Shown: in pieces, positions 17,420-24,848 of the stretch
Layout: each line of letters begins with the position of its first letter
Position numbering within the stretch: the stretch's first letter is position 1
Notes under the pieces: model-generated
Database searches by the model: none
What the model was told of the DNA's origin: nothing
Seen by the model: the letters and a program-made list of their open reading frames with translations, nothing else
Assembly: GCA_939800445.1 (NCBI GenBank)
Contig: CALNGU010000004.1
Location: 1 to 54,547 of the forward strand
Source: an uncultured Bacteroidaceae bacterium
GTDB taxonomy: Bacteria > Bacteroidota > Bacteroidia > Bacteroidales > Bacteroidaceae
Length of the DNA stretch: 54,547 nucleotides
Reading direction: 5' to 3'
Translations under genes and position numbers: made by a program

Positions 17420-19048
17420 CTACCCCTGTTTTAAATCGGTGACAGGTATTGCCGAGGCCGCGTTGGGGGCTCTTATCCTCAGATAATAGGCGATTGTCGG
17501 GGCGACAATCTCTGTATTTACCGGTGTGTTGATCAACTCTCCCTTGATGCCGCCTCCCCAGAAAATTATGGGTGATGCGGTGAAATTGGCTCTTTCAACC
17601 CTGTACTCGTAGGAGTTTTCGTTTCTCGATGACCAGCCAGGCAACAGTTCGTAGAGGATGTCACCGGACCGCCGGTAGTTGAAACGGTTGCGCCACCTCT
17701 GAATCTCGGGGTCCCACGCGCCAATCAGTATGCGTTTGGCAGTGTAGGCGTTGGCTATCCCGTCGAAGGTTGATAGAAACTCGGTGGCGTCGCGTGTTAT
17801 CGTGTCGTAGTCCAGTTTCCGTTCCTTCAGCAATGGATGGTTGAGGTATATCTCGTTGCCTGAATAGCCGTGCACGTAGTTGCCCTCGCCGTATTTTGCC
17901 ATGAGAAACATATTGAGCAGGGCGGAACAGCGGTTTATGTAGAATTCCCCGGCTGGAATCTTATACTTCTTCAGGTCGGCATTCTCTTTCCCGACATATC
18001 CGGTCGAGGTGATGACGACGAGCAGGTTGTTTGCTCCACCCGCTTTCTTTGCTGCCGCGTCAATTATGCGTCCGACCTGGCGGTCGAGGCGTGCGTAGGT
18101 GTCCTGGATTTCAAGCGAGCATTCCATCGTGCTCTTCCCGTCGAAATTGCCGGCATAGAGCGTGACTGCCACGAGGTCGGGTGTCCCGTCATCACCGGCA
18201 GGGCTCTTCTCGATGCATTGCACGACCATATTGCCGATTTCCTCATTGACAAGCGCGCTTTTGACGAACTTCTTGAGCTTGAGGAAACGGAAGTCCTTGA
18301 ATTTGTGGTTGAACGTCTCCTCCTGCCACTCAGATGTGAGGTAGGTGTAGTTCTTGCAGTCGAGCAGCGGCTGCCACTCCATCTTGTCTATCCGTTGGTC
18401 GATTGAGAGCGAGTCGTTGTAGATTGTCACCCAGTAGGGCAGGTCTTTGTAGTAGGTGGTCGAGCACCATTTGCCGTTGTCTTCGTTTATCCACACGGCG
18501 CAGTCGGCATTGCGGCCTGCCGAGAGCAATGCGCTCTCGGGGTCGGCGGCGATGGTGAAGACGAAACCTCGCTCTTGCGTCGAGATTTTCAACTCATCGG
18601 CGAGGGTCGAGACAAGGAGCTTCTCGGGTGAGAATCCCGACCTGGTGTAGTTGCCAAGGAACTCATCGTCGCCGACACAGTTGACGACGCTCTCGCTCCG
18701 CCTGTCAAACCAGTCACGGCCTATTATGCCATGGACGGATGGCGATGTGCCAGTGTTGATGGTCGCCACTGCCGATGCCAGGTCAGGGTTGTTGAAGTCG
18801 AGATAACCGTTGCGGAAGGTAGTCCCGTCCCTCATCAACCGTTTGAATCCGCTCTCCCCGAACAGTGGGGTGAAACGTTCCAGATAGTCGCTTCGCAGCT
18901 GGTCCACCGTGATGCTCAGCACCAGTCGTGGCGGCACGTCACCTCCCTGCGCCTTGCCCTCGGTCATGGCGAGCATGGCCAGAGCCGAGATGAGCAGCAG
19001 CTTCAGGCGGCGGTCAGTTTCTTGCAGTTTGTTCTCAGAGTGTAACAT
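17420..19048 (-). CDS. Alkaline phosphatase-superfamily protein, probably catalytically inactive
   Basis: A 542-residue exported protein with a signal peptide near residues 15-34 (LKLLLISALAMLAM…) and a type I phosphodiesterase/PafA-like fold: RLVLSITVDQLRSDYLERF (about 41-59), TINTGTSPSVHGIIG, QDTYARLDRQVGRIIDAA and ASPIIFWGGGIKGE. Only the first metal-ligand Asp (in TVDQ) remains. The nucleophile region reads NPDLASAVATIN, the usual D..GH site reads AGNFDGKSTME, the DHG site reads TSTGYVG, and no C-terminal HG is seen. It therefore looks like a pseudoenzyme that may bind a ligand or partner. It overlaps the upstream DUF4105 gene by 46 bp, so expression is coupled. No alternative ATG keeps the signal peptide. 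Confidence 0.72.
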   Translation of the reverse strand: MLHSENKLQETDRRLKLLLISALAMLAMTEGKAQGGDVPPRLVLSITVDQLRSDYLERFTPLFGESGFKRLMRDGTTFRNGYLDFNNPDLASAVATINTGTSPSVHGIIGRDWFDRRSESVVNCVGDDEFLGNYTRSGFSPEKLLVSTLADELKISTQERGFVFTIAADPESALLSAGRNADCAVWINEDNGKWCSTTYYKDLPYWVTIYNDSLSIDQRIDKMEWQPLLDCKNYTYLTSEWQEETFNHKFKDFRFLKLKKFVKSALVNEEIGNMVVQCIEKSPAGDDGTPDLVAVTLYAGNFDGKSTMECSLEIQDTYARLDRQVGRIIDAAAKKAGGANNLLVVITSTGYVGKENADLKKYKIPAGEFYINRCSALLNMFLMAKYGEGNYVHGYSGNEIYLNHPLLKERKLDYDTITRDATEFLSTFDGIANAYTAKRILIGAWDPEIQRWRNRFNYRRSGDILYELLPGWSSRNENSYEYRVERANFTASPIIFWGGGIKGELINTPVNTEIVAPTIAYYLRIRAPNAASAIPVTDLKQG

Positions 19049-20226
19049 ACGCTTCGGAGCAGCAAAGATAGTGCCAAAAACAGTATGGCACTGTTGAATT
19101 CTTGTGGAATGACAAAGATAAATGCAAAAAACAACGCAATTACCGCCGCATTCGCCATGTGGTAGTAGGACTTGCGCCGCTTCACCTCTTTATATATGAA
19201 GAACGGCATCAGCAGCAGGTGCGCCGGATGCGTGAACAGCAACATATAGTTTGGCGACGTGGCAGGGTGCGTCGAGAACAGCACCAGAAATGCCACCACC
19301 AACCCGCAGACACCAGCCGCGCCAAACAGGATGATGTCAACACCCCACAGCGTCTTGCCTATGCGCCACTCGATGATGCACACGGCGGCGGCCAGCACAA
19401 ACAGCGTGACAAACACCATCATCGGCGACGGCACCCACGGCTGCGGCGCGACCTCGGCGGCCGAGACGATGGCGCGTGGCGTGCCGGCGAGCTTGACCCT
19501 CACCCCGGTGCTGTCGGTGTAGTAGGCGTTGTCGAGGAAGTCCTTGTAGTAGAACGGTGCAAACATGGCCTCGCGCACCCCGATAGGCGCGTCGGCAGGG
19601 CTGCCAATGCAGATGTCCATCCCGAGCTGCGACCACTCGTGCCCTTGGGCAAACTGACGCACAATCGTGCGGAAAGAGGTGGCCGTCAGGCTCTTGTCAT
19701 AATCGACCACAGCACCGACAGCCTCCTCAATCCTGTCCCTTGCTCGTGTCGTGCAGTTGTCGTAGAAGAAGTTGTAGCGGTAGACGCGGTTCTCGGGTGC
19801 ATAGTTCTCCACCAGCGCGAGGAGCAGCGACAGTTTTTGCCCGTCTGTGAGGTTCAGCTCTTGCTCGTAGATTTGCGAACCCCGGTGGTGGTACTCGGGC
19901 CAGAACCACTCAAAGCCTGTGATGCCGAGCTGGTAGTCCGTCTCGCCCTTGACAAACCTCCAAACGAAATGCGGTGTGTCGAAGCTGAACATCCCGTAGT
20001 TGAAAACAATGTCAGCACCGTTGTCCGCATTCTCATAGCGGATGGCCGTGTGCCCGAACAGTTCGTATATCTCGTCCCCCGGTGCACACGTCAGCAGGCT
20101 GAACCGCACCTTGTCGAGGCGCAGCGTGTCCCCCGTCGCAAGCACCACCGACGATGCCCGTGCCGTCATGGTGACGAGCAGGGCGATGGCCACGGCGAGC
20201 AGCGGGGATGCAGATTTCCTATTCAT
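19003..20226 (-). CDS. DUF4105/Lnb-type membrane-anchored protein
   Basis: A 407-residue protein with a signal peptide (about 1-25), a periplasmic DUF4105 domain (about 35-300), and four or five C-terminal membrane helices (about 275-400). The domain shows GDEIYELFGHTAIRYE with His59 and YRYNFFYDNCTTRARDRIEE with Cys158, plausible catalytic residues of a papain/NlpC-like fold. Pfam now names this region the Lnb N-terminal periplasmic domain after a Bacteroides lipoprotein N-acyltransferase; applying that activity here is an inference. Its start overlaps the exosortase stop by 4 bp, and its end overlaps the phosphatase-like gene, giving a tightly coupled three-gene unit. Confidence 0.75.
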   Translation of the reverse strand: MNRKSASPLLAVAIALLVTMTARASSVVLATGDTLRLDKVRFSLLTCAPGDEIYELFGHTAIRYENADNGADIVFNYGMFSFDTPHFVWRFVKGETDYQLGITGFEWFWPEYHHRGSQIYEQELNLTDGQKLSLLLALVENYAPENRVYRYNFFYDNCTTRARDRIEEAVGAVVDYDKSLTATSFRTIVRQFAQGHEWSQLGMDICIGSPADAPIGVREAMFAPFYYKDFLDNAYYTDSTGVRVKLAGTPRAIVSAAEVAPQPWVPSPMMVFVTLFVLAAAVCIIEWRIGKTLWGVDIILFGAAGVCGLVVAFLVLFSTHPATSPNYMLLFTHPAHLLLMPFFIYKEVKRRKSYYHMANAAVIALFFAFIFVIPQEFNSAILFLALSLLLRSVCYTLRTNCKKLTAA

Positions 20227-20843
20227 TCCTTCCCTTGTCCTTTGTTACTGTATGCTTTCAAGTGTGTCTCGACGCACGCCGCCATGACGGCGAAGACGGC
20301 TATGGTGAACGGCACTCCCACCGTCACGTCATGGACGAAGGCGAAAGAGCCGTGGTCGTCGCCCGTTGCCGTCGCGATGACAGCTATGCGTGCCACGTTC
20401 ATCACCCCTGTCGCCGCCACTCCCGCGAGGGCGGCCAGCGACTTGCGTCCCGCATTGCCAGGCAGGCACATCACAGCAGCGATGAGCGCGAGCATATGCC
20501 TTGCCCCCGTGCACCTGCCGCTGATGCTGAACGCTGTCCCCGTGCCGCCATCGATGATGCAATGCCTCACGCCGTGCGCCGTCCTTGCCTTGCGGGTGGC
20601 ATATCCGCCCTCCGCCACGTTGCACGCCGCCGTGGCAGCCCGTGCAGTCAGCCCGCATGAGGCATCGACCGCTGCTGTCCACAGGTGCGCCAGATGTTGC
20701 GCCGTCCGCCCGTGGCCGCCGGCATCGGCCCATACCGTGATGCCGCGCCCTGCATAGTCCAGGGCGAACAGCGTGATGACGAAGACGAACAGGCAACGCA
20801 CCCTCGTCAGCATCATCCCCTTGCCCGCAACCGTCCTTGCCAT
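20223..20843 (-). CDS. Exosortase/archaeosortase-family membrane protein
   Basis: A 206-residue integral membrane protein. Hydrophobic segments lie near 15-37, 113-127, 136-158 and 170-192. The exosortase triad is recognisable: Cys111 in GRCTGARHMLAL (usual 'CSGLR'), Arg152 in GVMNVARIAVIA (usual 'N..RI'), and His171 in FVHDVTVGVPF. These enzymes cleave and process proteins bearing C-terminal sorting tags at the cytoplasmic membrane. No PEP-CTERM-like substrate is visible in the window. It is the first gene of the unit with DUF4105/Lnb (4-bp overlap), so it may work on envelope proteins with that partner. The middle of the protein is divergent, hence moderate confidence. Confidence 0.65.
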   Translation of the reverse strand: MARTVAGKGMMLTRVRCLFVFVITLFALDYAGRGITVWADAGGHGRTAQHLAHLWTAAVDASCGLTARAATAACNVAEGGYATRKARTAHGVRHCIIDGGTGTAFSISGRCTGARHMLALIAAVMCLPGNAGRKSLAALAGVAATGVMNVARIAVIATATGDDHGSFAFVHDVTVGVPFTIAVFAVMAACVETHLKAYSNKGQGKE

Positions 20844-21038
20844 AGTGCCGCGTGTCAGTCAAAACGCTGCAAAAATAAGGATTTATTCCACGTCGGCACG
20901 CAGGCGTGCGCCCCTTTCACCCCGCACGCCTGCCGTTTTGCCCGATGGCAAGGCATTGTGCGGGCGGGAGCATACGGTGTTTCTTCCCACATGGTCTGAC
21001 GCTACCGCGCACATCACCGCATGATGTTGCCAAAGTCA

Positions 21039-21109
21039 TCAGTTGTTAGTGGCTATAACAAACATTGTTTGTCACAATAACAAGGTTTGTTATAGCCACT
21101 AACAACTGA
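21039..21109. repeat. Family 3 phased dyad array (three 19-bp dyads, 22-bp period)
   Basis: Units begin at 21043, 21065 and 21087. Each is a 19-mer of form TTGTT-N9-AACAA, separated by 3 bp. Unit 3 (TTGTTATAGCCACTAACAA) is the exact reverse complement of unit 1. With neighbouring bases the outer arms (21039-21063 and 21085-21109) form a perfect 25-bp inverted repeat. Flanks shared with the copy at 34.7 kb, in opposite orientation, include GATGACTTTGGC and ACACCGTATGC (minus strand, 20963-21040). It lies between the divergent exosortase and ruvB genes. Confidence 0.9.
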
Positions 21110-21212
21110 CCATTTTGCCCGCACCCCCGGATGATGTCGCCCGCGAGTGACTGTGACGCGGCGTTTGCCCCCGAAATCGATGCCCCTTGTGACAAAACTG
21201 TCCCCAAATGTT

Positions 21213-21220
21213 TAACTTTG
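21213..21220 (+). promoter_or_regulatory. ruvB -7 promoter box
   Basis: TAACTTTG lies 17 nt before the ATG at 21238. It overlaps an in-frame ATG at 21208, which therefore cannot be the start of the transcript-encoded protein. Confidence 0.6.
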
Positions 21221-21237
21221 CCATCCAAATGGGAAAG

Positions 21238-22266
21238 ATGGACAACAGTTTTGACATACATGACTACAAACTGTCAGACCGCGAGCGCGACTTCGACAAA
21301 GCGTTGCGCCCGCTGTCTTTTGACGACTTCAGCGGGCAGGACAAGATAGTTGACAACCTGCGCATCTTCGTCAAGGCGGCCAAGTTGCGCGGCGAGGCTC
21401 TCGACCACGTGCTGCTGCACGGGCCTCCGGGACTGGGCAAGACGACGCTGTCAAACATCATCGCCAACGAGCTGGGGGTGGGATTCAAAGTCACCAGCGG
21501 GCCCGTGCTCGACAAGCCGGGCGACCTGGCGGGCGTGCTGACCAACCTTGAGCCGAATGACGTGCTGTTCATCGACGAGATACACCGTATGCCGCGCATC
21601 GTGGAGGAGTACCTCTACTCGGCGATGGAGGACTACCGCATCGACATCATGATTGACAAGGGGCCTTCGGCGCGGAGCATCCAGATAGAGCTCAACCCCT
21701 TCACCCTCGTGGGTGCGACCACGCGCAGCGGACGGCTCAGCCCGCCGTTGCGTGCGAGGTTTGGCATCAATATGCACTTGGAGTACTACGACAACAACAT
21801 CCTGAGCAGCATCGTGGCGCGTTCGGCGAAAATCCTCGGGGTGCGGTGCTCGACGCAGGCCGCCGACGAGATTGCCTCGCGCAGCCGTGGCACGCCGCGC
21901 ATCGCCAATGCCTTGCTGCGCCGCGTGAGGGACTTCGCCCAGGTCAAGGGCGAGGGGCACATCGACTATGACATAGCCCTCTATGCCCTCGAGGCGTTGA
22001 ACATCGACAAGTACGGGCTGGACGAAATCGACAACAAAATCCTTTGCACCATCATCGATAAATTCAGTGGCGGCCCCGTGGGTCTGACGACCATCGCCAC
22101 GGCGTTGGGCGAGGAGGCCGACACGTTGGAGGAAGTCTATGAGCCGTTCCTGATCAAAGAGGGCTTCATGAAGCGCACGCCGCGTGGACGTGAGGTGACG
22201 GAGCTGGCCTACAAGCACCTTGGCCGCGCTTTCTTCGGACGTGGAACGTCGCTGTTTGATAGTTGA
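21238..22266 (+). CDS. ruvB: Holliday junction branch-migration ATPase RuvB
   Basis: A 342-residue AAA+ motor that with RuvA drives branch migration. Walker A is [14 protein letters not shown] (about residues 61-74), Walker B is [11 protein letters not shown] (about 111), sensor 1 is [19 protein letters not shown] (about 159), and the arginine finger region follows. The C-terminal winged helix ends [18 protein letters not shown] set the start at [11 protein letters not shown], which matches RuvB family N-termini and lies downstream of the TAACTTTG box; ATG 21229 would add three residues. The next gene follows after a probable terminator. Confidence 0.95.
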   Translation: MDNSFDIHDYKLSDRERDFDKALRPLSFDDFSGQDKIVDNLRIFVKAAKLRGEALDHVLLHGPPGLGKTTLSNIIANELGVGFKVTSGPVLDKPGDLAGVLTNLEPNDVLFIDEIHRMPRIVEEYLYSAMEDYRIDIMIDKGPSARSIQIELNPFTLVGATTRSGRLSPPLRARFGINMHLEYYDNNILSSIVARSAKILGVRCSTQAADEIASRSRGTPRIANALLRRVRDFAQVKGEGHIDYDIALYALEALNIDKYGLDEIDNKILCTIIDKFSGGPVGLTTIATALGEEADTLEEVYEPFLIKEGFMKRTPRGREVTELAYKHLGRAFFGRGTSLFDS

Positions 22267-22280
22267 ACATTCGCACATCT

Positions 22281-22318
22281 CCCGTGCGTGGCCGTGGCAG
22301 GCTGGCACGGGATTTCCT
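22281..22318 (+). terminator. Probable ruvB terminator
   Basis: CCCGTGC (22281-22287) pairs with GCACGGG (22305-22311) across a 17-nt loop that contains a smaller GGC/GCC pairing. ATTTCCTTT follows. It lies in the 69-bp gap before the flippase gene. Confidence 0.6.
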
Positions 22319-22335
22319 TTAAAGTATGATAGAAG

Positions 22336-23829
22336 ATGTCAGGTCTTAAATCCCTTGCCCGCGACACGGCCATCTATGGGCTGAGCAGCATAGTCGGGCG
22401 TTTTTTGAACTATTTGCTCGTGCCGCTCTACACGGCGAAGATGTCGGTGGAGTCGGGCGGTTATGGTGTCATCACCAATGTCTATGCCATGACGGCCCTG
22501 TTGCTGGTCATCCTGACGTATGGCATGGAGACGGGTTTCTTCCGTTTCGTCAACCGCCAGGACAGGGAGCCGATGGTGACGTACAGCACGACGCTGATTT
22601 CGGTGGGCGTTTCCTCGCTCGCTTTCATCGTGTTGTGCCTCTCGTTCCTCAGACCCATCTCGTCGGTGCTGGGCTATGGCGACCATCCGGAGTACATCGG
22701 GATGATGGCTGTGGTGGTGGCTTTGGACGCGTTTATGAGTATCCCGTTTGCCTATCTCCGCTACAAGAAACGTCCGATAAAGTTTGCTGCGGTCAAGATG
22801 CTGTTCATCATCCCCAACATCGCCTTGAACCTTTTCTTCTTCGTCGCTTGCCCGTGGCTGTCTGAACACTTGCCGTGGGCGGTTGATTGGTTTTACGACC
22901 CGGGTTACGGGGTGGGCTATGCTTTTGTCGCCAACTTCATCTGCACGTCCGTCCAGTTGCTGTTCCTTGTGCCGGAGCTTCGTGGATTCCGCTACACTTT
23001 TGACCGGCGGTTGTGGAGGGAGATGATGCGCTACTCGATGCCTATCCTTGCGCTCGGGGTGGTGGGCATCCTCAACCACACGATTGACAAAATCATCTTC
23101 CCCCATCTCTTCGCCGACCGTGCGGCAGCCGAGTCGCAGCTGGGGATATACGGGGCGGTGAGCAAGGTGGCGATGGTCATGGCGATGTTCACACAGGCTT
23201 TCCGTTTTGCCTATGAGCCTTTTGTCTTTGGCAAGAGCCGTGACAAGGACAGCCGTGCGACGTATGCCGACGCGATGAAGTATTTCATCATTTTCGGGCT
23301 GCTGGCTTTCCTCGCCGTGGCCTGCTATCTGGACTTCCTGAAGTTTATCATCGCTCCCGACTATTGGGAAGGTCTGGGCGTAGTGCCTGTTGTCATGGCT
23401 TCGGAGCTGTTTGTCGGCATCTTCTTCAACCTGTCGTTCTGGTACAAGCTCATCGATGAGACGCGGTGGGGGGCGTGGTTTTCGCTCGCCGGGCTTGTCG
23501 TGGTCGTCACGCTCAATGTGGTCTTTGTCCCCCGTTATGGCTATGTGGCGTGTGCATGGGCATCGTTGTCGGGCTATGTGGTCATCACCCTGTTGTCCTA
23601 CTTCGTGGGGCAGCGCAAGTATCCGATACGCTATGACCTCCGCTCCATATGCCGTTATGTGCTGCTTGCGGCGGTGCTCTATGCTGTCAAGGTCTTTGCC
23701 GCGACCGGCAACCTGTGGATTGATGCCGGGGTGGGGACGTTGCTCCTGGCGGTGTTTGTCGTCTATGTGGTTAGGCATGACCTGCCGCTTAGGGACATCC
23801 CAATCCTGAACCGGCTGGTGAGGAAGTGA
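22336..23829 (+). CDS. Wzx-type polysaccharide/oligosaccharide flippase
   Basis: A 497-residue polytopic inner-membrane protein of the MOP (MATE/Wzx) superfamily. It begins LKSLARDTAIYGLSSIVGRF, the typical start of lipopolysaccharide or capsule flippases, and about 12-14 hydrophobic segments follow to residue ~490. Charged loops (RYKKRPIKFAAVK; KSRDKDSRATYADAMKYF) separate the two halves. Such proteins flip undecaprenyl-linked glycans to the periplasm. No glycosyltransferase or polymerase genes surround it, so it is a stand-alone copy between ruvB and a J-domain gene and its lipid-linked substrate is unknown. Confidence 0.88.
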   Translation: MSGLKSLARDTAIYGLSSIVGRFLNYLLVPLYTAKMSVESGGYGVITNVYAMTALLLVILTYGMETGFFRFVNRQDREPMVTYSTTLISVGVSSLAFIVLCLSFLRPISSVLGYGDHPEYIGMMAVVVALDAFMSIPFAYLRYKKRPIKFAAVKMLFIIPNIALNLFFFVACPWLSEHLPWAVDWFYDPGYGVGYAFVANFICTSVQLLFLVPELRGFRYTFDRRLWREMMRYSMPILALGVVGILNHTIDKIIFPHLFADRAAAESQLGIYGAVSKVAMVMAMFTQAFRFAYEPFVFGKSRDKDSRATYADAMKYFIIFGLLAFLAVACYLDFLKFIIAPDYWEGLGVVPVVMASELFVGIFFNLSFWYKLIDETRWGAWFSLAGLVVVVTLNVVFVPRYGYVACAWASLSGYVVITLLSYFVGQRKYPIRYDLRSICRYVLLAAVLYAVKVFAATGNLWIDAGVGTLLLAVFVVYVVRHDLPLRDIPILNRLVRK

Positions 23830-23887
23830 GCGTTGCTGCACCGCACCATCCGTCAACGTGCCTGGTTGCTAAAGAATGTTGTCACGG

Positions 23888-23918
23888 TTGGTAGGGGGAG
23901 GAAAGAGACGTACTTTTG
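23888..23918 (+). promoter_or_regulatory. Promoter of the TerB/J-domain gene
   Basis: TTGG at 23888-23891 and TACTTTTG at 23911-23918 are separated by 19 nt, close to the Bacteroidetes -33/-7 pattern. The ATG follows 37 nt downstream. Confidence 0.65.
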
Positions 23919-23955
23919 TACAGAAATCTGCAATCAATAATCAGAAAGGAACATT

Positions 23956-24735
23956 ATGGGAATAGGAAAGTGGATAGCTGGTGCCCTTGGCTTTATGACC
24001 ATGGGTCCGTTGGGTGGCTTGGCAGCTTTTGCGCTGGGTCATGCTTTTGAGAAATTGAACGATGGCAAGCATGGCGAACCTGGCATCCCCGCCGGTGACG
24101 GCACGGCGCAAGGACAGCGCAACAGCTTCATGTTCTCGATGCTGGTGCTTGCTTCCTACATCATGAAGGCGGATGGCAAGGTGATGCACAGCGAGATGGA
24201 GACGATGAGACGCTTCCTGCGCAACAATTTCGGCGCAAGTGCGGAGGTGCAGGGTGAACAGATCATCCGCAGGCTCTTTGAACGCAGGAAGGAGATGGAC
24301 AGGACAAATCCTGAGGCGTTCAGGAACACGATCCGCGAGTGCGCGGCCCAGATGGCGGACAATCTGACATACGAGGCGCGTCTCCAGTTGATAGAGTTTC
24401 TCATCGAGATTGTAAAGGCCGACGGGCGCATTGCTTCCGAAGAGGTGGCTGCATTGCATGAGGTGGCAGTCTATATGCGCATCCCGGTAGCTGAAGTTGA
24501 CTCGATGCTCAACCTCGGTGGAGGCGGGTCACTTGATGATGACTACAAGGTGCTGGAGGTCAGCCCTACGGCTACGAATGAGGAGGTAAAGGCCGCTTAC
24601 CGCAAGATGGCTCTGAAGCATCATCCTGACAAGGTGGCGATGCTCGGTGAAGACGTGCGCAAAGCGGCGGAGATGAAATTCCAGGAAATCAATGCTGCGA
24701 AGGAGAGGATTTACAAGGCACGGGGGATGAATTGA
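23956..24735 (+). CDS. TerB and DnaJ-domain co-chaperone (DjlA-like)
   Basis: A 259-residue protein with a Gly/Ala-rich, weakly hydrophobic N-terminus ([20 protein letters not shown], possible membrane association), a TerB-like helical domain (about 50-170; [20 protein letters not shown] and [20 protein letters not shown], two acidic 'aDG.i...E' motifs), and a C-terminal J domain (about 196-258) with [20 protein letters not shown] and the HPD tripeptide in [12 protein letters not shown] domains stimulate DnaK. The architecture equals DjlA, although the N-terminal anchor is less clear. It has its own promoter and ends at a hairpin shared with the convergent SusD gene. Confidence 0.88.
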   Translation: MGIGKWIAGALGFMTMGPLGGLAAFALGHAFEKLNDGKHGEPGIPAGDGTAQGQRNSFMFSMLVLASYIMKADGKVMHSEMETMRRFLRNNFGASAEVQGEQIIRRLFERRKEMDRTNPEAFRNTIRECAAQMADNLTYEARLQLIEFLIEIVKADGRIASEEVAALHEVAVYMRIPVAEVDSMLNLGGGGSLDDDYKVLEVSPTATNEEVKAAYRKMALKHHPDKVAMLGEDVRKAAEMKFQEINAAKERIYKARGMN

Positions 24736-24795
24736 CCGCTCCCGACCTCCCATCTGACGGTGAGCCGGCAGCACCTTATATTAAATATGAAAAGG

Positions 24796-24830
24796 AAAGA
24801 GGTCTCCAAACTGGAGGCCTCTTTCTTCTT
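24796..24830. terminator. Bidirectional terminator between the J-domain gene and susD
   Basis: AAAGAGG (24796-24802) plus CTCCA pairs with TGGAG plus CCTCTTT (24818-24824). TCTTCTT follows on + and GAAAAGG-type sequence precedes, which reads as T/C-rich on -. Confidence 0.85.
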
Positions 24831-24848
24831 GTTCACATCAAGGATGAC

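Noticed and set aside
19102-20757. 551-residue plus-strand frame
   Set aside because: It lies antisense to the DUF4105/Lnb and exosortase genes and is rich in His/Arg/Pro with no domain; GC-rich codon structure explains it.
22339-23856. 505-residue minus-strand frame
   Set aside because: Antisense shadow of the flippase gene; low-complexity His/Arg/Gln composition and no motif.
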